A DNA stretch of 64,000 nucleotides, taken from assembly GCA_963989245.1 (NCBI GenBank), contig OZ022353.1, forward strand, positions 27,195,593 to 27,259,592, in the 5' to 3' direction. Positions 10,026 to 21,400 of the stretch are shown here, in pieces (the first letter of the stretch is position 1; each line of letters opens with the position of its first letter). Below the pieces are notes generated by a model. That model ran no database searches, was not told the DNA's origin, and saw nothing but the letters and a program-made list of their open reading frames with translations. The stretch is from Nansenia antarctica. Lineage: Eukaryota; Chordata; Actinopteri; Argentiniformes; Microstomatidae. The position numbers and the translations under genes were made by a program.

Positions 10026-10416
10026 AATATCACTACAATGAGAATAGGAGTATCATTTCTAAGTACCGGTAATAAAGCTAGATGTTCAAAAGTGGATAAA
10101 ATCTCCAGAAGTAATTTGTTTGCAATTAAAACTGTCACTATATACACTTGCTAATTCACCTCCTTTCTTGTTTTGTCTAGTAACTTGGGAAAATACATAT
10201 CTTGGGGGAGAAGCTTCTATAAGAGAGACAACTCCATCATAACCAGCCATGTTTCTGTTAGACACATACAATCAAGCATATTATCTACAAATAGATCATT
10301 GATTATAAATGTTTTTGATGATAGTGATCTAATATTACAAAGTGCAAAGTTGAGTTGTCCAGAGTCACATGTTGGTTCTGAGGGAGACAGGCCTAGTCAT
10401 TGAGCCATATCATTTT

Positions 10417-10743
10417 CTATGTTTCCTGATAATAATCTCGCACCTCTGTAGTTGGGATGTAAACCATCATGCTTGAAAAATCCTGGTCTCTCACAGAATA
10501 AATCAAGATTATGAGAGAGCAAAGACGACTCCACTTACCATCACCTCTCCCATAACATGGAAGAGGGCCGGATATGACAATGTTCTTCCGAGTCGCCAGG
10601 AGGTTCTTTAAGAGAGTCTTGTCATGTTCTTTCAGGACTTCAGACTGTTGCAGTGAGGTGTCATTTGTGCTAACATGTGTAACGATGGTACTCACGTTCG
10701 AAAAGTTTGACAGTACAGATGGCAATTTCATGTCGATATCCAT
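10417..10743 (-). pseudogene. L2 LINE ORF1, SGNH/GDSL esterase-like fragment
   Basis: A 108-residue reverse-strand frame with STIVTHVSTNDTSL, which corresponds to the 'VV.H.GTND' block of the SGNH hydrolase domain found in L2/CR1 ORF1 proteins, then LLATRKNIVISGPLPCYGRG, the following strand and loop. The GTND glycine is replaced by serine (STND). The N-terminal Ser motif is not readable, so the domain is incomplete. In L2 elements this domain is thought to act in RNP or lipid interactions, which cannot be tested here. Confidence 0.65.
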
Positions 10744-11199
10744 CTTCTTTCATGTACTTATTCAGTGGTTTCATATAGAGTGCTGTGTGTGGCATTGCCA
10801 GTGATTCTTCTAGTGTGTTCGATTGTCTATTGCTACTAGTACAGTAGGCTATTATTGTGTGCTCCACTATTGTGTGCCCTATATTGGGTTGAAATACCCC
10901 TTTATCTCCAGTGTCCCCTAGATACTAGGTGGCTGTTGCTCCATTGGTTGTGTCTCATGCTACCTTGCTAGCACCATTTATACTGTGGGTGTTCTCCTTT
11001 TTAAAATATGTGTTTGTAATAAAGTGATATTTTGTATACTTTTCTAAAATCTTGTCTCTGACTACTCTGTGGCCTGTTTACCTGTAAGAAGAGAATCCCT
11101 GTTTATGATCATCAGCTAGTCAGGCTTACCTTGTTGGTATCACTAGACTCTTTAGGTGAAAGTCCTAATGTGGCGTTGTCACACCTTGTAATTTTAGGC

Positions 11200-11955
11200 C
11201 CCCCAGTTGGCCGGATTACACTTGCTTTCAAACTGCAAACATGAAGCTAAGAATCTAGGTGTGATTATAGATTCTGACTCAAGCTTTGAGCCTCACATCA
11301 GAGCTATCACCAGAAATGCTTTTTATCATCTACAGAATATTACAAAAGTTAGACATTTTCTCCAGCAAGCTGATGCAGAAGTGTTATTGCATGCTTTTGT
11401 TATTACCCGTTTGGACTATTATAACTGTCTCCTTTCTGGTCTTCCGAAGAAAGCTATTGGCCAGCTGCAATTAGTCCAAAATGCAGCAACGAGAGTTTTA
11501 ACCAAAACAAGCAGAAGAGCTCATATATCTCCTATTTTAGAAACTCTACACTGGCTTCCTGTTAAGTTCCGAATAGATTTCAAGATCCTTCTGCTTCTCT
11601 ATAAAGCTCTCACTGGCACAGCACCAGAATATCTGAAAGACCTTTTGCTAGCATATCAGCTCAAATAGAGCTCTCAGGTCTTCTGACACTGGCTTTTTCT
11701 GTGTACCACATGTACAACAATTTGGTGAGACTGCATTCTCATTTTATCCACCCAAATTGTGGAATGCACTGCCAGTTTACATTAGGGATGCAACCTCAGC
11801 AAAATATTTTCAAGTCAGGCCATCTTTTTAATATTGCTTTTAAATTATTTAATGATTATATAATGATTAAAGCACTTTGAGCTGCAATGTTTTCAGGAAA
11901 GGTGCTATACAAATAAAGGTTATTATTATTATTATTATTATATTATTATTATTAT
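11200..11955 (+). mobile_element. L2-type LINE 3' end with (TTA)n tail
   Basis: A 5'-truncated copy on the plus strand: RT C-terminus (11207-11668), 3' UTR with 'AAGCACTTTGAGCTGCAATG' and 'GGTGCTATACAAATAAAGG', and a (TTA)n tail to about 11955. This orientation is opposite to the L2 at 6940-10870. Confidence 0.85.
11207..11668 (+). pseudogene. L2 reverse transcriptase C-terminal fragment
   Basis: 153 residues with KNLGVIIDSDSSFEPHI, FVITRLDYYNCLLSGLP, LQLVQNAATRVLT and LHWLPVKFRIDFKILLLLYK, the hallmark C-terminal blocks of vertebrate L2. It ends with a stop before the usual 'SRSLRSS' tail. That tail is recognisable in another frame just downstream (AYQLK then shifted SSGLLTLAF), so a frameshift lies near 11660. 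Confidence 0.85.
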
Positions 11956-11959
11956 TATT

Positions 11960-12025
11960 ATTATTATACAGGTCACTGGTAGAGCTACAGTAGGTTATAA
12001 AGCTCACTGGTAGAGGTAGGTTATG
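11960..12025 (+). repeat. Relic of the 26-bp minisatellite
   Basis: 'CACTGGTAGAGCTACAGTAGGTTATA' type units follow the (TTA)n tail of the L2 just as they do at 6883-6925. The L2/LINE complex therefore appears to be embedded in one formerly continuous minisatellite. Confidence 0.65.
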
Positions 12026-12061
12026 GAAAGCAGTAACTCTAGGCTCCTCTGGCTAACTGAC

Positions 12062-12179
<118 letters not shown>

Positions 12180-13006
12180 CAATATTGACCTTCCAATCCA
12201 GTCAGGACTCTGAGTCACAGAGGTCATCTGATCTATACCAATCATTTCTCCTGGGACTTGGCGAACATCAAAATAGGATTAGCAACTTTCAATCAGACCA
12301 ACAAAGGCATTATGTATAATTGGATTAATATTGGTTAACTGGGGCAGGGGCTCACACACATATCAATGTTTCTTTATAGCTGGACAAACATTGCTTTTGC
12401 TGCATGAAATTGATCAATGAATTGCACAACAAACAATGATAGTAACCTACTGTATGCCTCCTCTGTAGAACAAGGGGCAGATTGACACATTGTTTAGAAT
12501 CTGCATTTTATCTCTAAAAATGTTACAAATCTGGAGGCTCTGGTTATCTAGGGTTAACCCTAACCGCATCCGATGGCGGACTACGTTGTTCACTGAACAG
12601 TGGTTTGCTGCCCCCCAGTGGTAGAGCTGTATCACTGCAGAGAAGTGGAACATCTTGCTCAGCTGAAGCTCTTCTGAAGTCACTCCACTTCCTGTGCTGG
12701 CATCATATCGCTGTCTACCCTCTCATTTGAATTGCTTTTTCAGCTTTTGATGACATACTTTGTCAGAGTGCAGAACTCTTAAATGACTGTCATATGTATT
12801 TATTTAGCAGTTAACACATCAATGTTAATATGTTGGAGTTAAGCCAGAAAGATACATTTTTAGAACCCAATGCTTAGATGGAGCATTTACTTGTTGAAGC
12901 TAAGGTACTAAAGTATCAATTGTCTCTTATGGAAAATTGACATTGACATTGAGTCCAGGTATACTTTTAGGGGTTTAAAGGGAATTAATAGAAATGAATA
13001 GAGACA
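12180..13006. other. No recognisable gene
   Basis: No motif, terminal repeat or RNA gene seen. This is the left flank of the large hAT that begins at 13015. Confidence 0.5.
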
Positions 13007-13706
13007 GTAGTGGCCAGGGCCGGATCTAGGCATGGACGAAATAGGCGGTCGCCTAGGACGCCAAATGCCTGGCCAAGGAACAACCCCCCCCCCCCCCAAA
13101 AAAAAAAAAAACTTATGTATTTTTAAAATGTCATTCCGTAATCCCTACTGTTTCTATTACGCTTTGGGATTAGTCACACTCGCCTCTTGCGTGAACCTCC
13201 CACGCCCGCCCCTAAAGCCTGGTACACACACAAAGATAATCTGCCCGATTTTGGCCCGATTTCCCCCCTTCCGACCAAGGACAGCAAACGCCCGATTATC
13301 GGATGGGTCTAAACATTATCCTACAAGATTATCCTGTGGTGTGAGGTGTTAAGAGTCAATTTCCCCCGACAATCTGCTCGGAAAATGGTCGGGGCCGACG
13401 ATCGTAAACTATTAAACGTGTTCAATATTTATGATCAAAAGTCCTCTTGTGTGTGGGCGAAACTGACTTGCGAGTCCGATTGTGACGTGGAATGGAATGT
13501 AGCCAATCAAGAAGCAAGTTGACTGACGCGGCTTCTTCTTTTCGTTCTTCTGAACTTTATTTGCCCTGTCGCACATGGCTGCCTCATACAGGTCAGTCAG
13601 GGTACTACAACCCTGATCACGCGAGATTTGGGGGGACAAGACTCCAGACTGTCGTAGGACAGATCTTTATGCATGTGGTCCTATATCGGAGCACACCACC
13701 CACCAG

Positions 13707-15471
13707 GCCCGGAGTGGCTAATCGGGAGGATCTGGAGTTTTCCAGGTGGGCCGGTCTGGTTTTGGGCCGGTCTGGGCCGGTGTTCAGTCGTGGTAGTACT
13801 TGCAAGCCGATACCGTTCTCTTACCGTTCTCTCCGCATATTTCATTTTGATTGGCTAAAACACATTTCTAAAAACAGATTCATCCAATGGCTGTGGAGAA
13901 AGCAGGGAAGGCTATCATCACGGGGCCAGTGTCCATCTAAGCACCGCAACCAAGCGCCGCAACCAAGCGCCGGGGTTGCCAGCGATTTGACATGTTCAAT
14001 TGCAGGAGAACGTCCAGATTCTATGGAACGTGTTTAGCCTACAACAGACATTGCCCCACGTGGATATAGGGAGCTGGATGAATGTGCGAACCATCCACTG
14101 ACTCAAAGAAGTGAAACTTATTGTGTCAGACTAGTTTTCGTATTTTTTCATAATACCAACTTGAAGTTTTAAAGTACTCACTCGATATAATAAACAACAG
14201 TTTAACGATCACTAAATACTTAATTTGTGGATTGGATTCACTGTTCTCGTTTGCCGTAGGCTACTGGTAAGGGACCACTTTACTTGTAAACATACTTTTG
14301 TTTTAGGACGTGTTCAAAATCAAGGACTGTGTGTGTTTTCATATATTTGTGTTTTTAGCATGTTCATGTTCTCTCAGCATGTTGTGTGATGTTATAAAAA
14401 CATAGTTAGACGTTCGTAGCGATGTACCACTGTTAGCCGCTAGCTGTTAACAGCGTTTGTTGCTGCGGCAGAGTGATTTTTCTCCCAGTCTCTGTCTGAG
14501 ACGCACCAACATTCAAATACTTGTGTCGTCTTCAAACTTTTTCCGATTTCAATGTATGACACATCATTTGAAAGCTTACAATCTGTAGTTTCAGGCTATG
14601 TAAAACACTGAAAAATGACTTGAGCAATTGGTTTATCCTTTGACCAGCTGTTATCACTGTCATTGTCTGAATGAGTGGAGAGTTGTGTTTTATGTTTTCG
14701 TCTAGTGTATGCGCGCGTTAGCCTTGACAGTTATGTCAATGCATTTGTGTTGCAAATGGGAGGCAAGTTAGCTAGCTAGATAGCCTACATACTCTACAGG
14801 CCTAACACTGTCATGCTACTTTTCTTTATTAATATACTAAATTGATACTGCACTTTGACTTCACTTTCTGCTCCATACAGATACTTTATTGAGGTTCACA
14901 TTCAAATAAAATATATTTGTTATTTGTTAAGTTTTTATCTGCATAGTCTATTATTGGATGCTACTGAATAAACCGAACAGAATAGAAAACAGAATGGAAA
15001 TACATATATATTTAAAAAATGGGATAGACATAGCTCTCAACTCGGCCGGAGGGGCCGGATGCTACCAGGGGTACCTAAAGTTCGGTCCAGGCCTGTTGAG
15101 AGGTTGTCCCACATTGTCCCACACAAACATACTCCTTGTCCCACATTGTCCCACACAAACATACTCCCACATTTGGTTTGTTGGGACCTGGTCACCCTAG
15201 TGGTGTCCAGGAAGGGATTGCTGCTATCACAGTAGAAATCACAGGTGAGCTGTTGTACCAGTGTGGGAACAATGAAGCAAACACATGACATAGAAACCTG
15301 TAAATGTAGAGAAGACTGTAGAGAACAGTGAGTCCGCTATTACAGACTAAAATACCAAGGTTGTAATTACATGATTTTAATCAACTGTAATCGGTTGTGA
15401 ACTAAAGTGGGCCGGTCTGAGGCATGAAACTCCAGAGCTGAAAATGAGGCCCACTCCGACCCTGTCGCACA
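13707..15471. mobile_element. hAT-like element with CAGG..CGGAGTGG ends
   Basis: The left end CAGGCCCGGAGTGGCTAAT with GGGCCGGT repeats and the right end whose complement reads CAGGGTCGGAGTGGGCCTC form an inverted pair of hAT type. An 8-bp TSD is not clean; GCACAC occurs near both sides. The interior has no transposase frame but contains a duplicated 'TTGTCCCACATTGTCCCACAC' type block near 15105-15170. Boundaries are approximate. Confidence 0.5.
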
Positions 15472-15497
15472 CAATACGATCAAAACTGTTCAATCCA

Positions 15498-15890
15498 AGC
15501 CCCGCGGTGGCGCAGTGGTCTAAGCATTAGCCTCTAGTGCAAGCTGCCCACCGGGGACTGGGATCGAATCCCGGTCTCGCCAGATCCGGATATGGCCGGG
15601 GCCCACAGGGAGCGGCATATTGAGCGGCCGCTCCAAAGGGGGGTATAGGACTATTTCCGGACAAGGATCCGTCGCGCAACACCGCCCCCGGGGTGCCGGA
15701 ATAACGGTGTTGGGCTCGAGGAGCCAGACAGCTAGTCTGCCTGGCTATCTCCTCTGAGGCTGCCGGCCACGGGGTCGTGCGGCGGATCCTACGCAATAGG
15801 CAGGGGATAATTGGATACTAGGTTGGGTGCAATTGGATACCAAATTGGGTGAAAAAGGGATACAAATCTGAAAAACAAATAAATAAATAA
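15498..15890 (+). mobile_element. tRNA-derived SINE
   Basis: The 5' part is tRNA-like, with an A box (GTGGCGCAGTGG at about 15507) and a B box (GGATCGAATCC at about 15561) with correct spacing for RNA polymerase III. A GC-rich body follows, ending in an AAATAAATAAATAAA tail. It is flanked by perfect 16-bp target duplications (AAAACTGTTCAATCCA at 15482-15497 and 15891-15906). It is not a functional tRNA gene: there is no complete cloverleaf and the body continues for over 300 bp. It inserted into the Harbinger-like MITE. Confidence 0.92.
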
Positions 15891-16015
15891 AAAACTGTTC
15901 AATCCATGATTTTTTATCTTCACGTGTGGGGTCTCTCTCAGATAAAAAATCTGTTAAGATTTAGAAAATCTTTGTGTGTACCAGGCTTAACGTGCCCTCT
16001 CTCGAACATTTAGAC

Positions 16016-17053
16016 CAGCGGTCTCAAACTCAACTTACCTGGGGGCCGCTGGAGGTAGAGTCTGGGTGAGGCTGGGCCGCATCAAGTATTACAAAAAGTA
16101 AGTAAGTAAAAAAAAAAAAAAAAAAAGTACAACTGATCCAATCTTCTCAATCTTTATTATTAACAGTTCTTCAACATGAATGGTTTCTTCAGAACATGAA
16201 CGGTTCTTTAGAACATGAACGGTTCTTCAGAACATGAACGGTTCTTCAGAACATGAACGGTTCTTCAGAACATGAACGGTTCTTTAGAACAGTGTTTCTC
16301 AACCCTCTCCTCGGGGCGCCCCAGCCACACCACATATTTGATCTGTTCCAACACCAGCTCACCTGATTCAACTAATCAAGTACAAACCATAATTGCTTAA
16401 TTGTTTTCTTGTTCAGTACATTCAGCTCCTGTGTGATGTCAACAAGAAAAGCTAAGTCCATTAGCCATTTGGGATCACTTAGCACAGGAACAGCTATCCC
16501 ATCCTTCTCCATGAAGGCTTTCACTTCTGCTCTCAACTCAAAAAACCTCTTCAAGACGCTTCCCCTACCTCGGTGAAGTAGAGCACATCCTCATATGCTG
16601 ACTCTATTTCCTCCAAAAAGGCACGGAACTCCCGGTGCTTTAAGCCTCTGGATCTGATGAGGTTGATGCATTTGACAACGACAGACATCACATTGTCAAA
16701 CTTCAGGCATTTGCTGCAAAGGGCCTGCTGATGGATAATGCAGTGCAGAGCAATGGCCTCCTCCACACCCTCCTCTTCCAGTTTTCTTTGAACAGGTGCC
16801 ACCAGTCCATTTCTCCTCCCTGTCATTGATGGCGCTCCGTCGGTTGTTATTCCAGCAAACCTCTTCCATGGCAAACCAGCATCCACAATGGCATCACACA
16901 GCTGTCGGAATATCTCCTGAGCTGTGGTCAGGGCAACGACTCGGCAAAAAGGTGCGTTTGAGAAAAACATGCGGGCCGCACCAATACTAAACTTTGATGT
17001 CAAGTAGGGGGCCTCAAAATATCGTCCCGTGGGCCGCGAGTTTGAGACCCCTG
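16016..17053 (-). mobile_element. Charlie-like hAT transposon, internally deleted
   Basis: Ends CAGCGGTCTCAAACTC and GAGTTTGAGACCCCTG form an inverted pair. The 8-bp flanks ATTTAGAC (16008-16015) and ATTTAGAA (17054-17061) match at 7 of 8. The interior is a partial reverse-strand transposase and a short tandem stretch of 'AGAACATGAACGGTTCTT' repeats (16185-16290). The N-terminal and C-terminal parts of the transposase are missing. Confidence 0.85.
16372..17003 (-). pseudogene. hAT transposase central fragment (GTF2IRD2/Charlie-like)
   Basis: Two reverse-strand frames. 16551-17003 contains TTDGAPSMTGRRNGLV and ALHCIIHQQALCSK, typical of the catalytic core of the hAT group that gave rise to GTF2IRD2-type host genes. 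16372-16554 contains RFFELRAEVKAFMEK and LSDPKWLMDLAFLVDITQEL. A short segment normally joining them (with the WLSRG motif) is deleted, and the dimerisation domain is absent. The same domain order is seen in the plus-strand copy at 58267-59330. Confidence 0.85.
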
Positions 17054-17061
17054 ATTTAGAA

Positions 17062-17705
17062 TTACCCCTCTCTCGAACATTCAGAATTACAAGCTAGAAG
17101 GCTAGTAGCAGCTGGTATACAACATCTATAGCAGGAGGGGAGGAAGTGAAGAAAGGAGGTACAAAACAGAGGTAGGCTATGTCATGTCCATTTATTCATA
17201 TTTTCATTTCTTATTTTGGTTAATATCAAGCTATGCAAACATTCGCTAATCGCTAGCATCATGCCATTACCCACCGCAACCCGACATAGCTAGCTAGCTC
17301 TGTTGACATTATTATGTTTGTTTTATATTAGCTTGTCCCTGCTGCTCACAACAAACAAATCACCTTGCTACTACTGTATGATATGAATTTAGATGGTTTT
17401 AGCCCACTTGATAGCTGCTAGCTAATTCACTTCAGCTAGCTACATGATGGTCGTCTGGTCGATCAACATCAACTCTCTACTCTGCAGGCTAATGTTACAC
17501 CACCACCTGCTTGCTTGCTTTTGGGGTATTTAGCAATTAGGCTTAGATTTCCTGTTTCATATATACTGCTTTTTGATGATGGTTCTTTTTATGAGTCCTG
17601 CTCTGCAGCTAACTAAATGTTTGTGCTTGTAATAGGCTAATATCTACTCTATAACTGTCCAGATGCACTCAGGAAATACTTTCAGAAGCCCCCAGACCTA
17701 GGTGC
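17062..17705. other. No recognisable gene; short local duplication
   Basis: The first bases repeat 'CCCTCTCTCGAACATT', also present at 15995-16010 left of the Charlie-like hAT. Otherwise it is AT-rich sequence without ORFs or motifs, probably internal DNA of the large hAT. Confidence 0.5.
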
Positions 17706-17962
17706 TGGAGAAGGGCCTCATTTATAGAAAGTACTTTGGATCAAATTTGATCTTACCCGTGTCGTACGTAGAAAACCACATCAAAGTAGTGATTTATACA
17801 ATTCCAACGTGAGTCAATTTGACCATGGAAATTATCGTAGCTCTACATCAGGTATTGACTTGACGTATGCACATTACCTACTGGTTATACAGAGTTATTT
17901 CAGGCATGTGAGCTGTACTGCCTACAGTAATTCATGCAGAGTGAAAGTGATATAAGTGAAAG

Positions 17963-18476
17963 TGTTATGACACGGGGGCGAGGGAGCTCAAGGACACGAC
18001 ACCGGAGGCAGAATAGAGTGTTAGCCCCGTAGGGTATTTATTTACAGTGCAGGTGGGTGGAAACACAGATGATGAGTCCGGAGGTTTCAGCCTGGCGGGC
18101 TGGGGGTTTCAACCTGGCGGGATGGCGGTAGTGGTTGGCATGGGCTGTGGAGGAACAGGAAAGCAGGGTAAGTCTCCACGGTAGGCCAGTACATAAGATA
18201 TCAATGAATCACAAGAATAGGCACAAGAGCAAAGTTCATAACTAATCGCAGAGGATACTTGCCAGGTCATTCTTAGGGAAGAACTGACGGTGATTGAAGG
18301 GAGTCCAGGGTAGATGTAGCCAGAGGGTTGATTGGGGAGTGGAGACAGGTGTGTGGGTTTGACTGTGGCTGGATAACCCTCCAATCACCGGGAACGAGCT
18401 TCACCTGCGGCGGAGAGCACGCTGTGCTCGGGTTGTGGGGGCGGGGGAGGGCGTGTGTGACGGCCCAGCCGTAACA
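17963..18476 (-). repeat. 3' LTR of the chromovirus
   Basis: 514 bp, identical to 22886-23399. It is preceded, in element orientation, by a G-rich polypurine tract (complement at 18479-18490). A reverse-strand AATAAATA near 18030-18040 can serve as polyadenylation signal. Confidence 0.95.
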
Positions 18477-21400
18477 GGACCCCCCCCCGAGGGGGAGCCT
18501 CCTGGCGACCGGCCCGGAGCCTCCGGGTGGGCCCGATAGAAGTCCCTGAGGAGGACTGGGGACATGATCTGGGACCGGGGAATCCAGCTCCGTTCCTCTG
18601 GGCCATATCCTTCCCAGTCCACCAGGTACTGGAAACCCCGGCCACAGCGACGAGCCCTGAGGAGCCTCCTTACCGCCCACTGGGGGTGGCCATCCACCAA
18701 CTGAGGAGGGGGCGGTGCAGGGGCTGGTGGCATCAGGTCGCTGGCGACATGGGGCTTAACCCGGGAGACGTGGAACACCGGGTGGATCCGACGGAGGGAG
18801 TGAGGGAGGACCAGCCGGATGGCAGCGGGGTTGATGACCCGGTCGATGACGTAGGGGCCGATGTACCTCGACGCCAACTTCCGGGAGGGGACATTGAGGG
18901 GGAGATCCGCCGTGGAGAGCCAGACCCTCTGGCCCACCTGGTACACCGGAGCTGGAGTGCGACGACGGTTGGCGCTTCGGGTAGTTCGGGCGGTGGCCCG
19001 AAGCAAGGCCGAGCGTACGGAGGTCCAGACCCGACGACAGCGAAGGAGGTGTGCCTGGACTGATGGTACCGACGCTTCGCCCTCCTGGGTAGAAAGCAGG
19101 GGTGGCTGGTACCCCAAGGAGCACTCGAAGGGGGACCGGCCGGTGGCTTCATTCACCATGGCGTTCAGGGAGTACTCCACCCAGGGTAGGTCCTTGCTCC
19201 AGGAGGATGGATGGAGGGAGGACATGCAGCGGAGTGCCGACTCCAGGCTCTGGTTGGCTCTCTCCGCCTGCCCATTGGTCTGGGGATGGTAGCCGGAGGA
19301 GAGGCTGGTCGTGGCCCCAATCCCCGAACAGAAGGCCTGCCACACCTTGGATGTGAACTGGGGGCCACGGTCGGAAACCACATCCTGGGGAAGCCCGTAA
19401 AGCCGGAAGACGTGGGTGGTGAGTAGCTCCGCCGTCTCCGCCGAGGTCGGTAGCTTTGCCAGAGCTACCAACCGCACGGACTTGGAGAAGCGGTCCACGA
19501 TGGTGAGGATGACCGTGTTGCCTAGGGACGGGGGAAGGCCGGTCACGAAGTCCATGGCGAGGTGGGACCACGGTCGACCGGGCACGGGTAGAGGCCGCAG
19601 CAGTCCTGAAGGCGGCCGGTGGGATGCCTTGCTGCGAGCGCAGGTAGGGCAGGCCGAGACGAACTCCCTGACGTTCGCGGCCATGGTGGACCACCAGAAC
19701 CGCCGGCGCAGGAAGGACAGTGTGCGTAGGGCCCCAGGATGGCAGGCGAAGCGGCTGGCGTGGCCCCACTGCATCACCTTGGTTCTGACGGCGTCCGGGA
19801 CGAAGAGACGGCCGGGGGACCCCGGTCGGGGATCTGGCTGGGTGCGCTGTGCAGCTCTGACCACCGCCTCGATCTCCAGGGTGACCACTCCAACGACCCG
19901 GGAGGATGGAACGATGGTGTCAGGAGTGGTGGGTTCCTCCTCTGCGGCATGGAGCCGAGAAAGGGAGTCAGCCTTGGCGTTCAGGGAGCCCGGACGGAAC
20001 GTGAGGTGGAAGTTAAACCGCCCGAGGAACAGGGCCCAGCGTGCCTGACGGGAGTTCAGCCGCCTGGCCGACTTGATGTAGGTTAGGTTCTTGTGGTCCG
20101 ACCAGACGGTGAAGGGGTGCTCTGCGCCCTCCAGCCAGTGCCGCCACTCGTGGAACGCCTCCACCACCGCCAGCAGCTCGCGGTTCCCGATGTCGTAGTT
20201 GGCCTCGGCGGAGGTATAACGGCGGGAGTAGAAGGCGCAGGGGTGCACGGTCTGGTCCTCCGATCGTTGAGAGAGCACGCCACCGACGCCCGTGTCTGAG
20301 GCGTCCACCTCCACAATGAAGGGCCTAGAGGGGTCTGGGTTGATTAGGACCGGCGCCGAGGTGAAGAGCCTCTTCAGGTCACTGAAGGCAGCGCTGGCTG
20401 CTGGTGTCCACGTGAACTGGCGCAGGGGGGAGGTGAGGGCAGTGAGGGGGGCGGCTACCCGGCTGAAGTCCCGGATGAATCGCCGGTAGAAGTTGGCAAA
20501 GCCGAGAAATGACTGCAGCTGTTTCCGGGTGGTAGGTTGGCCCCACTCGACGACGGCCCGAGTCTTCTTGGGGTCAGGGCGAGTCAACCCACCCTCCACG
20601 ATGAGCCCCAGGAATTCCACAGAGTGAGTGTGGAACGAGCACTTCTCGGCCTTAATAAAAAGGCGATTCTCCAGTAGGCGCTGGAGGACTAGGCGGACAT
20701 GTTGGACATGCTCCTCAGGGTTCCTGGAGAATACTAGGATGTCATCCAGGTAGAGGACGACAAAGATGTCCAGCATGTCCCTGAGGACGTCGTTCATGAG
20801 GGCCTGAAAGACGGAGGGGGCGTTAGTGAGACCAAAGGGCATGACCAGGTACTCATAGTGGCCACGGGGGGTCTTGAACGCCGTCTTCCACTCGTCACCC
20901 TCACGAATCCGGACCAGATGGTAGGCGTTCCGGAGGTCCAGCTTAGTGAAGATGGTGGCCCCAAGGAGGGGCTCAAAGTTGGAGCTCATGAGGGGGAGAG
21001 GATAGGTGTTCCGGACGGTGATGGCATTGAGCTCACGGTAGTCAATGCATGGCCTGAGGGTTCCATCCTTCTTCTTCACGAAGAAAAACCCCGCTGCCAC
21101 CGGGGAGTGTGATGGACGGATGAGCCCCTCAGCCAGACAGTCGGAGATGTAGGTGTCCATGGCTGCCTTCTCCGGGGGGGCAAGGTTGTAGAGGCGACTG
21201 ACCGGAAGTTTGTTGCCAGGGCGGAGCTCGACGGCACAGTCGTAGGGCCGGTGAGGCGGCAGGGTGCGAGCACGCTCCTTGCTGAAGGCCTCTCCGAGGT
21301 CGTGGTAGACCTCTGGGATGGAGGAGAGGTCAGGGGGAGCCGGAGGCGGTCGCAGAGGCGATGTGGGGGTATGGGCGGCACGGAGGCACCGGGCGTAGCA

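Larger units (their letters stand above)
6940..10870 (-). mobile_element. Broken L2-type LINE, interrupted by two insertions
   Basis: Reverse-strand pieces read in L2 order. ORF1 esterase is at 10417-10743. The endonuclease N-terminus is at 10030-10300 (YDGVVSLIEASPP). Its central motif VVIYRPPKP spans the junction at 10024/8696, where a forward LINE (8697-10023) has inserted. The endonuclease C-terminus and linker lie at 8213-8690 (VLDIAVSDHYWIFF, LRTTLDIIAPETQ). The RT N-terminus is at 6940-7160 (FRPISNLPFLSQILEKV, FQSDFRSNHSTETAL). Between 7163 and 8212 lies unrelated DNA including a foldback. Stops and frameshifts are frequent, so the copy is dead. Confidence 0.8.
13216..15987. mobile_element. 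Harbinger-like MITE carrying nested insertions
   Basis: Inverted ends AGCCTGGTACACACACAAAG (13216) and its complement ending at 15987, flanked by TAA at 13213-13215 and 15988-15990, which fits the 3-bp TWA duplication of PIF/Harbinger. Subterminal sequence is rich in ATTATC/CCGATT motifs. No transposase is visible. A hAT-like insertion (about 13707-15471) and a SINE (15498-15890) enlarge it. Confidence 0.7.

Noticed and set aside
13500..14037. 181-codon ORF as a host exon
   Set aside because: It crosses Harbinger-MITE and hAT terminal sequence and has no recognisable domain.
15498..15580. Possible cellular tRNA gene
   Set aside because: A and B boxes are present, but the unit continues as a SINE body with A-rich tail and 16-bp TSDs, and no full cloverleaf can be drawn.
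18109..18384. 91-codon ORF present twice (also 23032-23307)
   Set aside because: It lies in the two identical LTRs, so duplication reflects the LTR, and no conserved domain is visible.
19416..20048. 210-codon plus-strand ORF inside the chromovirus
   Set aside because: It is antisense to a fully conserved Gag-Pol frame in GC-rich DNA and shows no domain. The same holds for other long antisense frames at 18400-22900.
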